Shown here piece after piece: positions 39,782 through 48,878 of a stretch of 64,000 nt of DNA (position 1 is its first letter; the number at the start of each line of letters is the position of its first letter). Position numbers and translations under genes: made by a program. The stretch is from UBA6107 sp964459385 (GTDB taxonomy: Bacteria > Chloroflexota > Anaerolineae > Anaerolineales > Anaerolineaceae), in contig CAYWLG010000004.1 of NCBI GenBank assembly GCA_964459385.1, positions 215,406 to 279,405 of the forward strand. The letters run 5' to 3'. The notes beneath the pieces were generated by a model that was not told where the DNA came from, searched no databases, and saw only the letters and a list, made by a program, of their open reading frames with translations.

Positions 39782-42106
39782 TTAGCCAATCTTGGCCGGA
39801 CGTTTGCTGACCGAAATGGCCCAAACGATCGCGGCAAAGAGTAGAACGGCCACGATCAGACGAACCACTGTCGCGCTTTCGTAGCTCACGATCACAGGAG
39901 CGGCCAAAAGGCTGATCAGGTTTACAACCTTGATCATGGGGTTCAAAGCCGGGCCGGCGGTGTCTTTCAAAGGATCGCCGACGGTATCGCCAACAACAGA
40001 GGCTTTATGGCGTTCAGAGCCCTTGCCTGTATTGGCGGCCAGATCACGCGGTTCATCTTCCACGCTCTTCTTGGCATTATCCCAGGCACCACCTGCATTT
40101 GCCATGAAGACGGCCAGTAATTGACCTGAAAGAATCACGCCCGCCAGGAAACCACCCAGCGCTTCAACGTTCATGGTCATGCCGATTACAAGCGGCATCA
40201 GAATGGCAATGGTGGCCAACGGGATGAGTTCTTTTTGAGCCGAGCTGGTGGAGATGCCCACTACTTCAGCATAATCCGGCTTCACTGTACCTTCCATGAT
40301 GCCGGGAATGCGGAACTGGCGGCGAACTTCTTCCACGATGCGGCTGGCAGCACGGCTGACGGCACGAATGGAGAGGCTGCTGAACAGCCAGGGTAAAGCG
40401 CCACCCAGCATGAAGCCGATGAACACACGCGTATCAGCCACATTGATGCCGGTCAACTGAGGCATCCCCAGGTTGGCCTGCACTTTGCTGATATCGGTCA
40501 TGTAGGATGAGAACAAGCTCACCGCAGCGATCACTGCCGAAGCGATTGCCACACCCTTGGTGATGGCTTTCGTAGTGTTACCTACGGCATCCAGGTCAGC
40601 CATGATCTGGCGGGCCTTTTTGGTCTCTTCGTCATTGTCGTCGTGCCAGGCCATCTCACCGATGCCATTGGCATTGTCAGAGATCGGGCCATAAGAATCC
40701 ATAGCCACATTGTTGCCGGTATGGCTGAGCATACCAATACCCACCATGGCGACACCGTAGAGAACATAGATAAGGTTATCACCAGAGATGGTGCCAAAGG
40801 GATTGGGGCCGCCGTAAAGCAGCAAAGCGCCGATGAAGGCCACCACGATCACGACCAGCGCGTAAACGCTGGATTCCATACCCAGGGATAAGCCTGAGAG
40901 GATGGTGGTTGCCGGGCCGGTCTTGGTGGATTCAACCACTTCTTTGACCGGAGCGGAGCGTGTGGCAGTAAAGTATGAGGTCAGCGGGTTGAAGGCCACA
41001 GCCAATGCAACACCGATAGTCGTCAAAGCGGCCAGTTTCCAATCGTGGGCATAGAAAATTGCCACAAGGAAGGAGAATATGACAGTATTGACGCTCGAAA
41101 CCTCATAAGAACGGAACATCGAGCCTTCCGCGTCATGAGAGCGTAAGAATTTGATGGGGAAATTTTCCCAAATAGGCACAGTGAAAGTGCCGATGATCGA
41201 GCTGATCACACCAATACCGCGGATGATCAACGGATACACGATCCATTTCAGGCTGCCGTCCTGAGCCCAAAGGGTCAAGCCCAAGATCAAGCCGGAGACG
41301 ATGGTCGTTTCGTAACTTTCAAAGATATCAGCGGCCATACCGGCACAGTCACCGACATTGTCACCGACCAGGTCGGCGATCACAGCAGCGTTGCGCGGGT
41401 CATCCTCAGGAATATCTTTTTCGACCTTCCCTACCAGGTCAGCGCCAACATCTGCGGCTTTGGTGTAAATGCCACCACCCACACGCATGAACAAGGCAAG
41501 CAAGGTACCGCCGAAGCCGAAACCGAGCAAAGCATCCGGTGCAGCTTTACCAAAAATGATAAAGATGACCGTACCGCCCAGCAAACCAAGGCCATCGGTC
41601 AACATACCGGTAATCGTACCGGCGTAGTAGGCGATGGAGAGCGCTTCATTGAAACTGCGCCGCGCGGCTGAAGCAGAGCGAACACTGGCCTGAATGGCCA
41701 TGCGCATGCCCAACTGCCCCACAATCAAAGAAAAGGACGCTCCCAAAACAAAAGCAATGGAACGTCCTAATGAAATGATTAGCTGGGTATTATTGGGGAA
41801 CTCATCAAGCGCTTCTGCACTTGGTTTTACAACATAAACCGAGAGAAAAAGGGCGACGAACAAAATACCGACAGCCGGGAGGATGGTCTTAAGTTGGCGG
41901 CTCAAATAGCTGTTTGCACCAACACGAATCGCATCCCAAACTTCCTGCATCTTTTTCGTGCCTTTGTCCTTTTTCAGGACATTACCTCTGAGTAACCAGG
42001 CGTAGAGGAGGCTAATGACAGCCACCACTAGGACGGCGACAATGGAAATTTGCTCAAATCCATTCAGGCCGTGTCTGGAACCCATTCCCAACAGGTCTAT
42101 CTGCAT
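39782..42106 (-). CDS. hppA: Membrane-bound proton-translocating pyrophosphatase (K+-independent type)
   Basis: The 774-residue, 15-17 helix protein has all the M-PPase marks: GGGIYTKAADVGADLVGKVE (substrate and Mg sites), DDPRNAAVIADLVGDNVGDC, DSYGPISDNANGI, and near the end DTVGDPLKDTAGPALN. The residue after GNTT in GNTTKAITKG is Lys, the mark of K+-independent enzymes (K+-dependent ones have Ala). It pumps protons using PPi, recycling biosynthetic PPi for membrane energy. A GGAGG lies 4 bp before the ATG. The gene stands alone, with rpoD diverging upstream. Direct ion assignment (H+ over Na+) is inferred from the K+-independent signature. Confidence 0.93.
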   Translation of the reverse strand: MQIDLLGMGSRHGLNGFEQISIVAVLVVAVISLLYAWLLRGNVLKKDKGTKKMQEVWDAIRVGANSYLSRQLKTILPAVGILFVALFLSVYVVKPSAEALDEFPNNTQLIISLGRSIAFVLGASFSLIVGQLGMRMAIQASVRSASAARRSFNEALSIAYYAGTITGMLTDGLGLLGGTVIFIIFGKAAPDALLGFGFGGTLLALFMRVGGGIYTKAADVGADLVGKVEKDIPEDDPRNAAVIADLVGDNVGDCAGMAADIFESYETTIVSGLILGLTLWAQDGSLKWIVYPLIIRGIGVISSIIGTFTVPIWENFPIKFLRSHDAEGSMFRSYEVSSVNTVIFSFLVAIFYAHDWKLAALTTIGVALAVAFNPLTSYFTATRSAPVKEVVESTKTGPATTILSGLSLGMESSVYALVVIVVAFIGALLLYGGPNPFGTISGDNLIYVLYGVAMVGIGMLSHTGNNVAMDSYGPISDNANGIGEMAWHDDNDEETKKARQIMADLDAVGNTTKAITKGVAIASAVIAAVSLFSSYMTDISKVQANLGMPQLTGINVADTRVFIGFMLGGALPWLFSSLSIRAVSRAASRIVEEVRRQFRIPGIMEGTVKPDYAEVVGISTSSAQKELIPLATIAILMPLVIGMTMNVEALGGFLAGVILSGQLLAVFMANAGGAWDNAKKSVEDEPRDLAANTGKGSERHKASVVGDTVGDPLKDTAGPALNPMIKVVNLISLLAAPVIVSYESATVVRLIVAVLLFAAIVWAISVSKRPAKIG

Positions 42107-42246
42107 GGTACCCTCCGAAAAATAAGTTTATGAGAACTGCCTTGAAAACAAAAAAATCTTTACAATTTTACCACTTTTTAATCATTCGCTTAATTTATGA
42201 TTTTCCTTAAACAAGGTTAATGCTTCATTAGAAAAACAAAAGGTTA

Positions 42247-42276
42247 TTGACTTTTGTTCCTCGTTTGATGTATAGT
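42247..42276 (+). promoter_or_regulatory. Promoter of the primary sigma factor gene
   Basis: TTGACT (42247-42252) and TATAGT (42271-42276) are 18 bp apart. Transcription would start near 42283, leaving a leader of about 180 bases before the ATG at 42464. Confidence 0.6.
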
Positions 42277-42315
42277 GTTATGCGCTGGATGAATCCGGAA
42301 TAAGAATACATATTC

Positions 42316-42343
42316 AATGAGCGGAACTATGTTTCCGCTCATT
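42316..42343 (+). other. Strong hairpin in the rpoD leader
   Basis: AATGAGCGGAA (42316-42326) pairs perfectly with TTCCGCTCATT (42333-42343) around a 6-base loop. No T-run follows, so it is not a simple terminator. It sits about 33 bases into the predicted transcript; a second AT-rich segment follows to the ribosome site AGGA at 42455-42458. Its role (stability, regulation, small RNA) is unknown. Confidence 0.5.
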
Positions 42344-42463
42344 CATTGCTCTAAGCAGTAAGTTAATTTCTTAGATTTATCTATTGTAATTCTAATCTTT
42401 TTTGTGTATGCTCAATCTGACAAGAATGGATTTCCATTTTTTGTCTTTACTAATAGGAAGGTA

Positions 42464-43687
42464 ATGCCTCTGGATATGGAACCGCCTATCATCAATATTG
42501 AAGATGAAGATGATGAAGAATACCCTGCGATTGCTCAGTTGATCGAGCTCGGTCGTCAGAAAACTTACGTTACCATTGATGATATTCTTCATTTTTTCCC
42601 TGAAGCTGAACAAGATGTAGAACAGCTTGAGGAAACTTTTGCTGCCTTAATGAGCGCCGGTGTTGCGTACGTGGAAGACGAAACGATTCACGACGAACCG
42701 ACCGAAGAAGAATTAACCCTTGCAGAAGATGAAGAGACCAGTGAATCTCGCAGTATTGTCGATGACCTCGAGAATATTGATACCGACGATACTATTGGTC
42801 TTTACTTAAAGGAAGTCAGCCGCGTTCCACTGCTGACAGCCGATGAAGAGGTCGAACTAGCTCAACGCATCGAACGGGGTCGTATGGCCCGTGAAGAGCT
42901 AGCTCGTGGCAATGTGAACGTGCGCCGCCGCATTGAACTGCGCAAGTTGATCGAAGACGGCTGGTCAGCTCGTGAACACCTCATTACCGCAAACTCTCGC
43001 CTCGTTATCTCTGTCGCCAAAAAATACATGGGCCGTGGCGTTCCTTTCCTTGATCTCATTCAGGAAGGCAATATCGGCCTGATCCGTGCTACCAAAAAAT
43101 TTGACTATCGCCGTGGTCACAAATTCAGCACCTACGCTACCTGGTGGATTCGCCAGGCAGTGACCCGCGCCATCGCCGATCAGGGCCGCACCATCCGCGT
43201 GCCGGTTCACATGGGCGATCAGATCAACAAACTGCTGCGCATTCAGCATCAGCTCACCCAAAGACTTGGACGCGAACCAACCGTGGATGAGTTGGCTGTT
43301 TCTCTGGACGTTCCGCCAAAGAAGGTGGAGAACATGATCCAGGTCGCTCGTCGACCCCTGTCATTGGAAACGCCAACGGATGATGAAGAAGATTCGGTAT
43401 TGGGCGACTTCATTGAAGACGATGAAGCTCCCCCGCCGGATGAGTCAGCCACTTACAATCTGCTGCGCGAGCATCTTGAAGACGTGCTCAATGGCCTTCC
43501 TCCTCGTGAGGTGCGCATCCTTCAATTAAGATACGGGCTGCTCGATGGCCAGGCCTATACGCTCGAAGAAGTTGGCCGCAAAATGGGCGTCACCCGTGAA
43601 CGTGTGCGCCAGATCGAAGCTCAAGCGCTTAGCCGGCTGCGGCACCCCTCAATTCGTAGAAAATTACGTGACTATCTAGGCGAATAA
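42464..43687 (+). CDS. rpoD: Primary RNA polymerase sigma factor (RpoD/SigA)
   Basis: From ATG 42464, 5 bases past AGGA, the protein has 407 residues. Motifs: N-terminal acidic region 1.1-like, region 1.2 (DTIGLYLKEVSRVPLLTADE), region 2 (RLVISVAKKYMGRG, FSTYATWWIRQAVTRAI), region 3 (IRVPVHMGDQINKLLR) and region 4 (LEEVGRKMGVTRERVRQIE). It recruits RNA polymerase to housekeeping promoters such as the TATAAT elements seen in this window. The open frame extends 20 codons upstream but has no ribosome site there. Terminator 43696-43727 follows the stop. Confidence 0.95.
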   Translation: MPLDMEPPIINIEDEDDEEYPAIAQLIELGRQKTYVTIDDILHFFPEAEQDVEQLEETFAALMSAGVAYVEDETIHDEPTEEELTLAEDEETSESRSIVDDLENIDTDDTIGLYLKEVSRVPLLTADEEVELAQRIERGRMAREELARGNVNVRRRIELRKLIEDGWSAREHLITANSRLVISVAKKYMGRGVPFLDLIQEGNIGLIRATKKFDYRRGHKFSTYATWWIRQAVTRAIADQGRTIRVPVHMGDQINKLLRIQHQLTQRLGREPTVDELAVSLDVPPKKVENMIQVARRPLSLETPTDDEEDSVLGDFIEDDEAPPPDESATYNLLREHLEDVLNGLPPREVRILQLRYGLLDGQAYTLEEVGRKMGVTRERVRQIEAQALSRLRHPSIRRKLRDYLGE

Positions 43688-43695
43688 AATTGTAT

Positions 43696-43727
43696 AATAC
43701 GGCATGTTGAACATGCCGTATTTTTTT
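43696..43727 (+). terminator. Terminator after rpoD
   Basis: TACGGCATG (43698-43706) pairs with CATGCCGTA (43712-43720) around a 5-base loop, followed by seven T. Confidence 0.9.
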
Positions 43728-43772
43728 GCTTGCCAATACCCTATAATTGTTGCATACTCATAGCAGGAGTTA

Positions 43773-46106
43773 ATGACTATGCCCAGAATTTCACTGCGCA
43801 CATACGAAAAAGAAATTGAAGAAATGATCGAGCAAAATCAGTTGAGCGAAGCTGTCGCTCACTGTAAACAAATCCTTCAATTCTTCCCCAAAAACATCTC
43901 CACTTATCGGATTCTGGGTAAAGCATTTCTGGAAGCCAGGCAGTATAAAGAGACCGCCGATATTTTCACCCGAGTTTTAACCGTTTTTCCCGATGATTTT
44001 ATTGCACACGCAGGCATGAGCATTGTTAGAGAGGCTGAAGGCAATTTGGATGCTGCCATTTGGCACATGCAGCTCGCCTTCGATAGCCAGCCCAGTAATA
44101 TTGCCATTCAGGCAGAGCTCAAACGCCTTTTCGATCTCCGCGATGGCACACATCCCGACAAGATTCGTTTGACCCGTGGTGCCTTGGTACGCATGTACGC
44201 CCGCGGGGAACTCTTTCAGCAAGCCATTGACGAGATCAAATCGGCCTTAACCGAAGAGCCAAGAAGAATGGATCTTCAAATCTTTTTAGCCAAGATGTAT
44301 TTCCTCGCCGGAGATCAGGAAGAAGCGCTCTCCATTTCAGAGCGATTGATAAATGACCTGCCCTATTCCTTTGAACTAAACAAAATTCTCGTCGCCATTC
44401 TTCATGCGTCTGAAACGCCCAAAAAAGCGGACACCTTTTCCAAACGCCTGGTCGAATTAAACCCTTACCATGCCTATGTGAATGAAAATTATCCATCAGA
44501 AGATCAAGTTCCTGACGAAAAAGTCGTCATTGAGAAATTGATGGATGTTTCTGCCATGACGGCACCGATCGAAACCAATTGGGCTCCAGATGCCAGCGCT
44601 CCCTGGTCAGAATCGGCGGCTCCAATCAGTGAACCTGAAAATAGAGAAGAAAAACAACAGCCATTTGATGATGAGGAATTTGCAGAGATGCCGCATGCTG
44701 AGGCAGTTCTGCCCAAAAGTGAAGAAATTCCTCAAGAGGAGGTCTCAAATATGAGCGAATCTGTTCACCCCACCGGTGATGATGCAGTTAATCAGCCGGA
44801 CGATGAAAACATTCCAGATTGGATGAGAAATTCTGGCTGGGTTCCCTCCACAGACAACTCTGAAACATCGCCAGAGGGCGAACCGGCTATGGAGAAGACC
44901 TTCCAGAGCCAGGAAGAAGAAGAGGCCATCTCCGCTGACATTCCCGATTGGTTAAAGACACTTTCACAAAATGACCTGCCAGAAGAAGTGCCGGCCAGTG
45001 AACCAGCCAACGAAAAAACGGAGGAAGCCGCACCTGCCTTCACGGACGCTTCTGCCTGGATGAACGAGATCATGACCGAGAATACCCCATCCAAAGAAAC
45101 GAACGATTCTGAATTGCCCGACTGGCTAAAGAATTTTGATGCAGAAGAAAAAGTCGAGCCCGTACAAAACGACGATCTACCGGGCTGGTTAAACGCGCTA
45201 AAAAATGAGGAAGCACCAATGGCCAAACCGTCGGCCGCGTTTGCTCCCAGCGCAGAAGAAGATGAAACTCCGCAAATGGGAGAAACTTCCCCGGAAATGC
45301 CCGCAGAGACTGAATTGCCCTCGTCAACACAGGCAGAGTCCGCTCCAACCGAAGAAGCCACGACTGATTTTTCTGCCCTGTTCTCCGAAGAAAAATCCAC
45401 CTGGCAGCCCGAAGCCGAAATTTTGGAGCAAACGAATGTTTCAGCAGAACCTGAAGAGGCGGATCCCACTGCCACGATCTCACAGGAGACCGAAGATGAT
45501 CTGCTGGGTTGGCTGCGTGATCTAAAACCGGCCGAGACGGAGGAAAGTGTCGAAAGCCCGGAGGTTCCAGAAGAAAGCCTGAACAATGAAGATCAGGGCT
45601 ATGATTTTGCCGTCCAACTGGAAAGATTACAGCAGCTCAATGGGTCTGACGATGCTCTCCCCAAAGAAACAGAAGAGCTCGAGCCGGTCTCTGCTCCCGA
45701 GCCAGAAGAAACGCAGAGTGAAGCAGAACCTTCTGTTTCAGATGCCTTAGAGCAGGCAGCCACAGAAGAAAGGCCCCTGTCCTCCATCCTGCAAGATGAG
45801 TCGGAACCCGTGGAGGCTGACGAACCAGCCGCTGAAGCCCCCATTGATCTGACAGTAGCAGAAGACACAGACGAACAAAAAGAAGCTGAATCCGTTCCGG
45901 CCCCTTCTGAAGAAGAACCTGTCCCCGCCCCATCAGAAAACGGAATAGATGTTTCTCTGCAAGAATTAAAAGAACTTGCCGAGGCCAATCCTGAAGATTA
46001 TCTGGGCTGGCAAAAACTGGGGGATGCCTATGCAAAGTCTGGCGATCTAGAGCTCGCCCTCACTGCATATACGAAAGCAGAATCAATCTTAATTCACACG
46101 AAATAA
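43773..46106 (+). CDS. TPR protein with long acidic region carrying repeated PDWL-type motifs
   Basis: The 777-residue protein has an N-terminal set of TPR repeats (about residues 1-245, for example AVAHCKQILQFFPKNISTYR and LFQQAIDEIKSALTEEP), a very acidic, Ser/Pro/Glu-rich middle (about 260-735) and a short C-terminal TPR (NPEDYLGWQKLGDAYAKSGD). The acidic part holds five spaced Trp motifs: IPDWMRN, IPDWLKT, LPDWLKN, LPGWLNA and LLGWLRD. They resemble short linear binding motifs in a disordered chain. The TPR ends may bind a partner while the middle gathers several copies of it. Start choice is ATG 43773 or 43779; AGGAG at 43765-43769 fits both. ndk follows 12 bp later. No function is assigned. 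Confidence 0.7.
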   Translation: MTMPRISLRTYEKEIEEMIEQNQLSEAVAHCKQILQFFPKNISTYRILGKAFLEARQYKETADIFTRVLTVFPDDFIAHAGMSIVREAEGNLDAAIWHMQLAFDSQPSNIAIQAELKRLFDLRDGTHPDKIRLTRGALVRMYARGELFQQAIDEIKSALTEEPRRMDLQIFLAKMYFLAGDQEEALSISERLINDLPYSFELNKILVAILHASETPKKADTFSKRLVELNPYHAYVNENYPSEDQVPDEKVVIEKLMDVSAMTAPIETNWAPDASAPWSESAAPISEPENREEKQQPFDDEEFAEMPHAEAVLPKSEEIPQEEVSNMSESVHPTGDDAVNQPDDENIPDWMRNSGWVPSTDNSETSPEGEPAMEKTFQSQEEEEAISADIPDWLKTLSQNDLPEEVPASEPANEKTEEAAPAFTDASAWMNEIMTENTPSKETNDSELPDWLKNFDAEEKVEPVQNDDLPGWLNALKNEEAPMAKPSAAFAPSAEEDETPQMGETSPEMPAETELPSSTQAESAPTEEATTDFSALFSEEKSTWQPEAEILEQTNVSAEPEEADPTATISQETEDDLLGWLRDLKPAETEESVESPEVPEESLNNEDQGYDFAVQLERLQQLNGSDDALPKETEELEPVSAPEPEETQSEAEPSVSDALEQAATEERPLSSILQDESEPVEADEPAAEAPIDLTVAEDTDEQKEAESVPAPSEEEPVPAPSENGIDVSLQELKELAEANPEDYLGWQKLGDAYAKSGDLELALTAYTKAESILIHTK

Positions 46107-46118
46107 CGGAGTAGTCAA

Positions 46119-46574
46119 TTGGAACGTACACTTGTATTGATCAAACCAGATGGTGTCCAGCGCGGTTTAACCGGTGAAATCATCAAGCGGCTGGAAAATC
46201 GTGGCTTGAAATTGGTTGCCGCAAAATTTTTACTGGTGAGCGAAGATCTGGCCAAGAAACATTATGCCGTCCACGAAGGCAAACCCTTTTATGCCGGTCT
46301 CATCAAATACATTACCAGTTCCCCACTGATGGCGATGGTGTGGGAAGGTCCGCAGGCAGTGGCCGCCGTTCGCCAAACAATGGGCGCGACCCGGCCGACC
46401 GAAGCCGCCCCCGGATCGATTCGCCATGACTATGCCCTCGAAGTCGGCCGCAATCTGACTCACGCATCCGATTCAGTGGAGAACGCCCAGATCGAAATTT
46501 CAATTTGGTTCTCCCCAGACGAATTGTTTAGCTGGCAGCGCGCCACCGACGATTGGATTCAGGGCTCCAACTAG
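46119..46574 (+). CDS. ndk: Nucleoside diphosphate kinase
   Basis: The 151-residue enzyme is full length: ERTLVLIKPDGVQRGLTGEI, MVWEGPQAVAAVRQTMGATRP, APGSIRHDYAL and the catalytic His in NLTHASDSVENAQIEI. It equilibrates nucleoside di- and triphosphates by a phospho-His intermediate in the cytoplasm. The start is TTG at 46119. A terminator lies 19 bp after its stop. Confidence 0.95.
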   Translation: MERTLVLIKPDGVQRGLTGEIIKRLENRGLKLVAAKFLLVSEDLAKKHYAVHEGKPFYAGLIKYITSSPLMAMVWEGPQAVAAVRQTMGATRPTEAAPGSIRHDYALEVGRNLTHASDSVENAQIEISIWFSPDELFSWQRATDDWIQGSN

Positions 46575-46593
46575 CTCCTCAAACACCCAGAAG

Positions 46594-46618
46594 AGCCTCC
46601 GCTTGGGGGCTTTTTTGT
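46594..46618 (+). terminator. Terminator after ndk
   Basis: AGCCTCC (46594-46600) pairs with GGGGGCT (46605-46611), one G-U pair, loop of four, followed by TTTTTGTTT. Confidence 0.8.
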
Positions 46619-46701
46619 TTGTCCTTAGTTGAATGCACCAAAAATACTCTTTAAAGAAAACTTGCCCGGCATGGTAAACTTAATTTGAAAGGGAAACCCA
46701 G

Positions 46702-47676
46702 ATGCCAATCACTTCAGCCACAGCCGTCGCCCATCCCAATATCGCGTTCATTAAGTATTGGGGAAATTCCAACAACGCCCTTCGCCTGCCAGCAAATGGT
46801 TCCATTTCGATGAATCTGGCCTCTTTAGAAACTCGAACCCGGGTTACCTTCGATGCTTCCTTTCCCAAAGACATGTTTGACCTCAACGGCAAACGTCAGT
46901 CTGGCCCGGCCCTTGAACGGGTAACTGCTCACTTGAACTTGATTCGTGGGCTGCGCGGCATCTCTACCCCCGCCCACGTTCTCAGCGAAAACAACTTTCC
47001 CACCGGGGCAGGCATTGCCTCTTCGGCGGCTGCCTTTGCTGCTTTATCCTTGGCCGCCGTAGGCGCCTTGGGGCTGGATCTGCCCGAAGCGACGCTTTCC
47101 CGCCTCGCCCGGCGGGGTTCAGGGTCTGCCTGCCGTTCCATCCCGGCCGGGTTCACTGAGTGGCGGCGCGGTGATTCTGATCTTGATTCTTATGCAATTT
47201 CTCTGGCTTCACCTGAACACTGGAACCTGGTCGATTGCATTGCCGTCATAGAAGAGAAAGAGAAAAAGGTCGGTTCATCTGAGGGGCATACCTACGCTTC
47301 GACCAGCCCATTTCAGGCGACCCGAGTCGCCGATTCTTCACGCCGGCTGGAAATTTGCCGCACGGCCATCCAAAAACGCGATTTCCAGGCACTCGCCGAA
47401 ATTATTGAGCTGGACAGCAATATGATGCACGCGGTTATGATGACTTCACACCCCGCTCTCTTCTTTTGGGAACCTGCCACCCTAAACATCATTAAATCTG
47501 TGCAGTCCTGGCGAAAATCTGGCCTTGCCGCCGCCTATACTCTGGACGCGGGCGCAAATGTGCATGTGCTTTGCCCGGCCGAGGCCAGTGACGAAGTCAA
47601 ACGTCGTCTATCAACCCTACCGGGAGTTCATGAGGTTTTGGCTTCTGCTCCGGGTGGCGCAGCCAAACTCGTCTAA
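46702..47676 (+). CDS. mvaD: Diphosphomevalonate decarboxylase (or phosphomevalonate decarboxylase)
   Basis: The 324-residue GHMP-fold enzyme shows AHPNIAFIKYWGNSNNALRL (Lys in KYWG), FPTGAGIASSAAAFAALSLA (ATP loop), GSGSACRSIPAGFTEW (Arg) and AYTLDAGANVHVLCPAE (catalytic Asp). It makes isopentenyl diphosphate from mevalonate-5-diphosphate in the mevalonate route. Some Chloroflexota relatives, such as that of Roseiflexus castenholzii, instead act on mevalonate-5-phosphate; sequence alone does not settle this, though Lys and Arg of the classic enzyme seem kept. An AAAGGGA ribosome site precedes the ATG. It stands after the ndk terminator with a possible extended -10 at 46672-46680. Confidence 0.85.
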   Translation: MPITSATAVAHPNIAFIKYWGNSNNALRLPANGSISMNLASLETRTRVTFDASFPKDMFDLNGKRQSGPALERVTAHLNLIRGLRGISTPAHVLSENNFPTGAGIASSAAAFAALSLAAVGALGLDLPEATLSRLARRGSGSACRSIPAGFTEWRRGDSDLDSYAISLASPEHWNLVDCIAVIEEKEKKVGSSEGHTYASTSPFQATRVADSSRRLEICRTAIQKRDFQALAEIIELDSNMMHAVMMTSHPALFFWEPATLNIIKSVQSWRKSGLAAAYTLDAGANVHVLCPAEASDEVKRRLSTLPGVHEVLASAPGGAAKLV

Positions 47677-47721
47677 TCAACCGCTAATTTAGTGTTAATG
47701 AAAATCAAAAACGAATCTGGA

Positions 47722-47727
47722 TATAAT
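47722..47727 (+). promoter_or_regulatory. -10 element upstream of the site-2 protease gene
   Basis: TATAAT at 47722-47727, 43 bp upstream of the ATG at 47771; no clear -35. It lies in the gap after mvaD, suggesting the protease operon has its own promoter. Confidence 0.4.
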
Positions 47728-47770
47728 ATTTCCAACGAGATTTATCGTTAGATTTGGACACGGTGAAAAA

Positions 47771-48862
47771 ATGACTTCTATCTTCCATTCAGCCCTCTCG
47801 ATCCTTGAATTTGTGCTGGTATTCGGGGTGCTGGTCTTTTTGCACGAATTTGGCCATTTTATTGTTGCGCGCTTATCCCACATTGAGGTAGAAGAGTTCG
47901 GGTTTGGCTACCCACCCAAAATGGTCAAGCTCTTCCGCTGGCAAAACACCGACTTCACCCTCAACTGGATCCCATTTGGCGGTTTTTGCCGCATGAAAGG
48001 CGAAAGCGGTGAGGTCTCCGAACCCGGCAGTTTTATGGCTGCAAAACCAATTCAGCGTTTCTTTACCCTGCTGGGCGGCCCGTTAATGAACCTGCTGCTG
48101 GGCATGATCCTGATCGCTTACATCATCATGCGGGTGGGCGCTGCAGACCCAACCAAAGTGCTCGTAACCGGGGTTTCCGATAATTCCCCAGCCGCCGTCG
48201 CCGGCATTCAGGTAAACGACATCATTGAAAGCCTCAACGAACAGCCCGTCACAAGCCTGGATTCGCTTTCCAGCCTGGTGAGTGAAAACTTGGGCAAAGA
48301 CACCATCATCACCATTTTGAGGGGCCAGCAGGAATTAAGTCTTAATTTAGTTCCACGCGCAAATCCGCCTGCCGGCGAAGGAGCAATGGGGGTAGAAATC
48401 AGCAACCCCACTGTGCCGGTGACGGTGCTTCAAGCCATTCCGGCCGCTTTTCTGACCACAATGGATCAAGGCTACCAGCTTATCATGTTACCTGTAAAAT
48501 TGATCCGCGGGCAGATTGCCCCAAGCAGCGCCCGCATGGTCAGCGTGGTGGGCCTTTATGACATCTACAATCAGGTGCAAACCGCCGATCAACAAGAAGC
48601 CGCGGTCAATCCTGCCAATGCAGGGTTGAATGTCCTTTCGCTAATTGCTGTTCTGTCCATTGCGCTCGGCTTTACAAATTTGTTGCCGATCCCTGCACTG
48701 GATGGGGGCCGCATTCTCTTCGTACTCCCTGAACTGCTCTTCAAAAAGAAGGTGCGCCCTGAGCTTGAGAATCGCATCCACATGATCGGCTATTCCTTAT
48801 TGATGTTACTGATGGTAGCCTTGATCATTAATGACCTCGTCAATCCAATTAAATTACCTTAA
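47771..48862 (+). CDS. rseP: RseP-like M50 site-2 metalloprotease with PDZ domain
   Basis: The 363-residue membrane enzyme has the zinc motif in VLVFLHEFGHFIVARL (HExxH, about residues 25-29), a first periplasmic-type loop with GFGYPPKMVKLF and FGGFCRMKGESGEV, a PDZ domain (about 130-210, VTGVSDNSPAAVAGIQVNDI) and the second motif TNLLPIPALDGGRILFVL, with the Asp ligand. It cleaves membrane proteins within the bilayer, often anti-sigma factors. No anti-sigma gene is adjacent. Next is a HEAT repeat gene (16 bp). Confidence 0.92.
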   Translation: MTSIFHSALSILEFVLVFGVLVFLHEFGHFIVARLSHIEVEEFGFGYPPKMVKLFRWQNTDFTLNWIPFGGFCRMKGESGEVSEPGSFMAAKPIQRFFTLLGGPLMNLLLGMILIAYIIMRVGAADPTKVLVTGVSDNSPAAVAGIQVNDIIESLNEQPVTSLDSLSSLVSENLGKDTIITILRGQQELSLNLVPRANPPAGEGAMGVEISNPTVPVTVLQAIPAAFLTTMDQGYQLIMLPVKLIRGQIAPSSARMVSVVGLYDIYNQVQTADQQEAAVNPANAGLNVLSLIAVLSIALGFTNLLPIPALDGGRILFVLPELLFKKKVRPELENRIHMIGYSLLMLLMVALIINDLVNPIKLP

Positions 48863-48878
48863 CTTGTGAGTATGATCT

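Noticed and set aside
44792..45586. 264-residue minus-strand open frame, Ser-rich
   Set aside because: It is the reverse shadow of the Glu/Pro-rich region of the TPR protein; such biased sequence gives long antisense frames.
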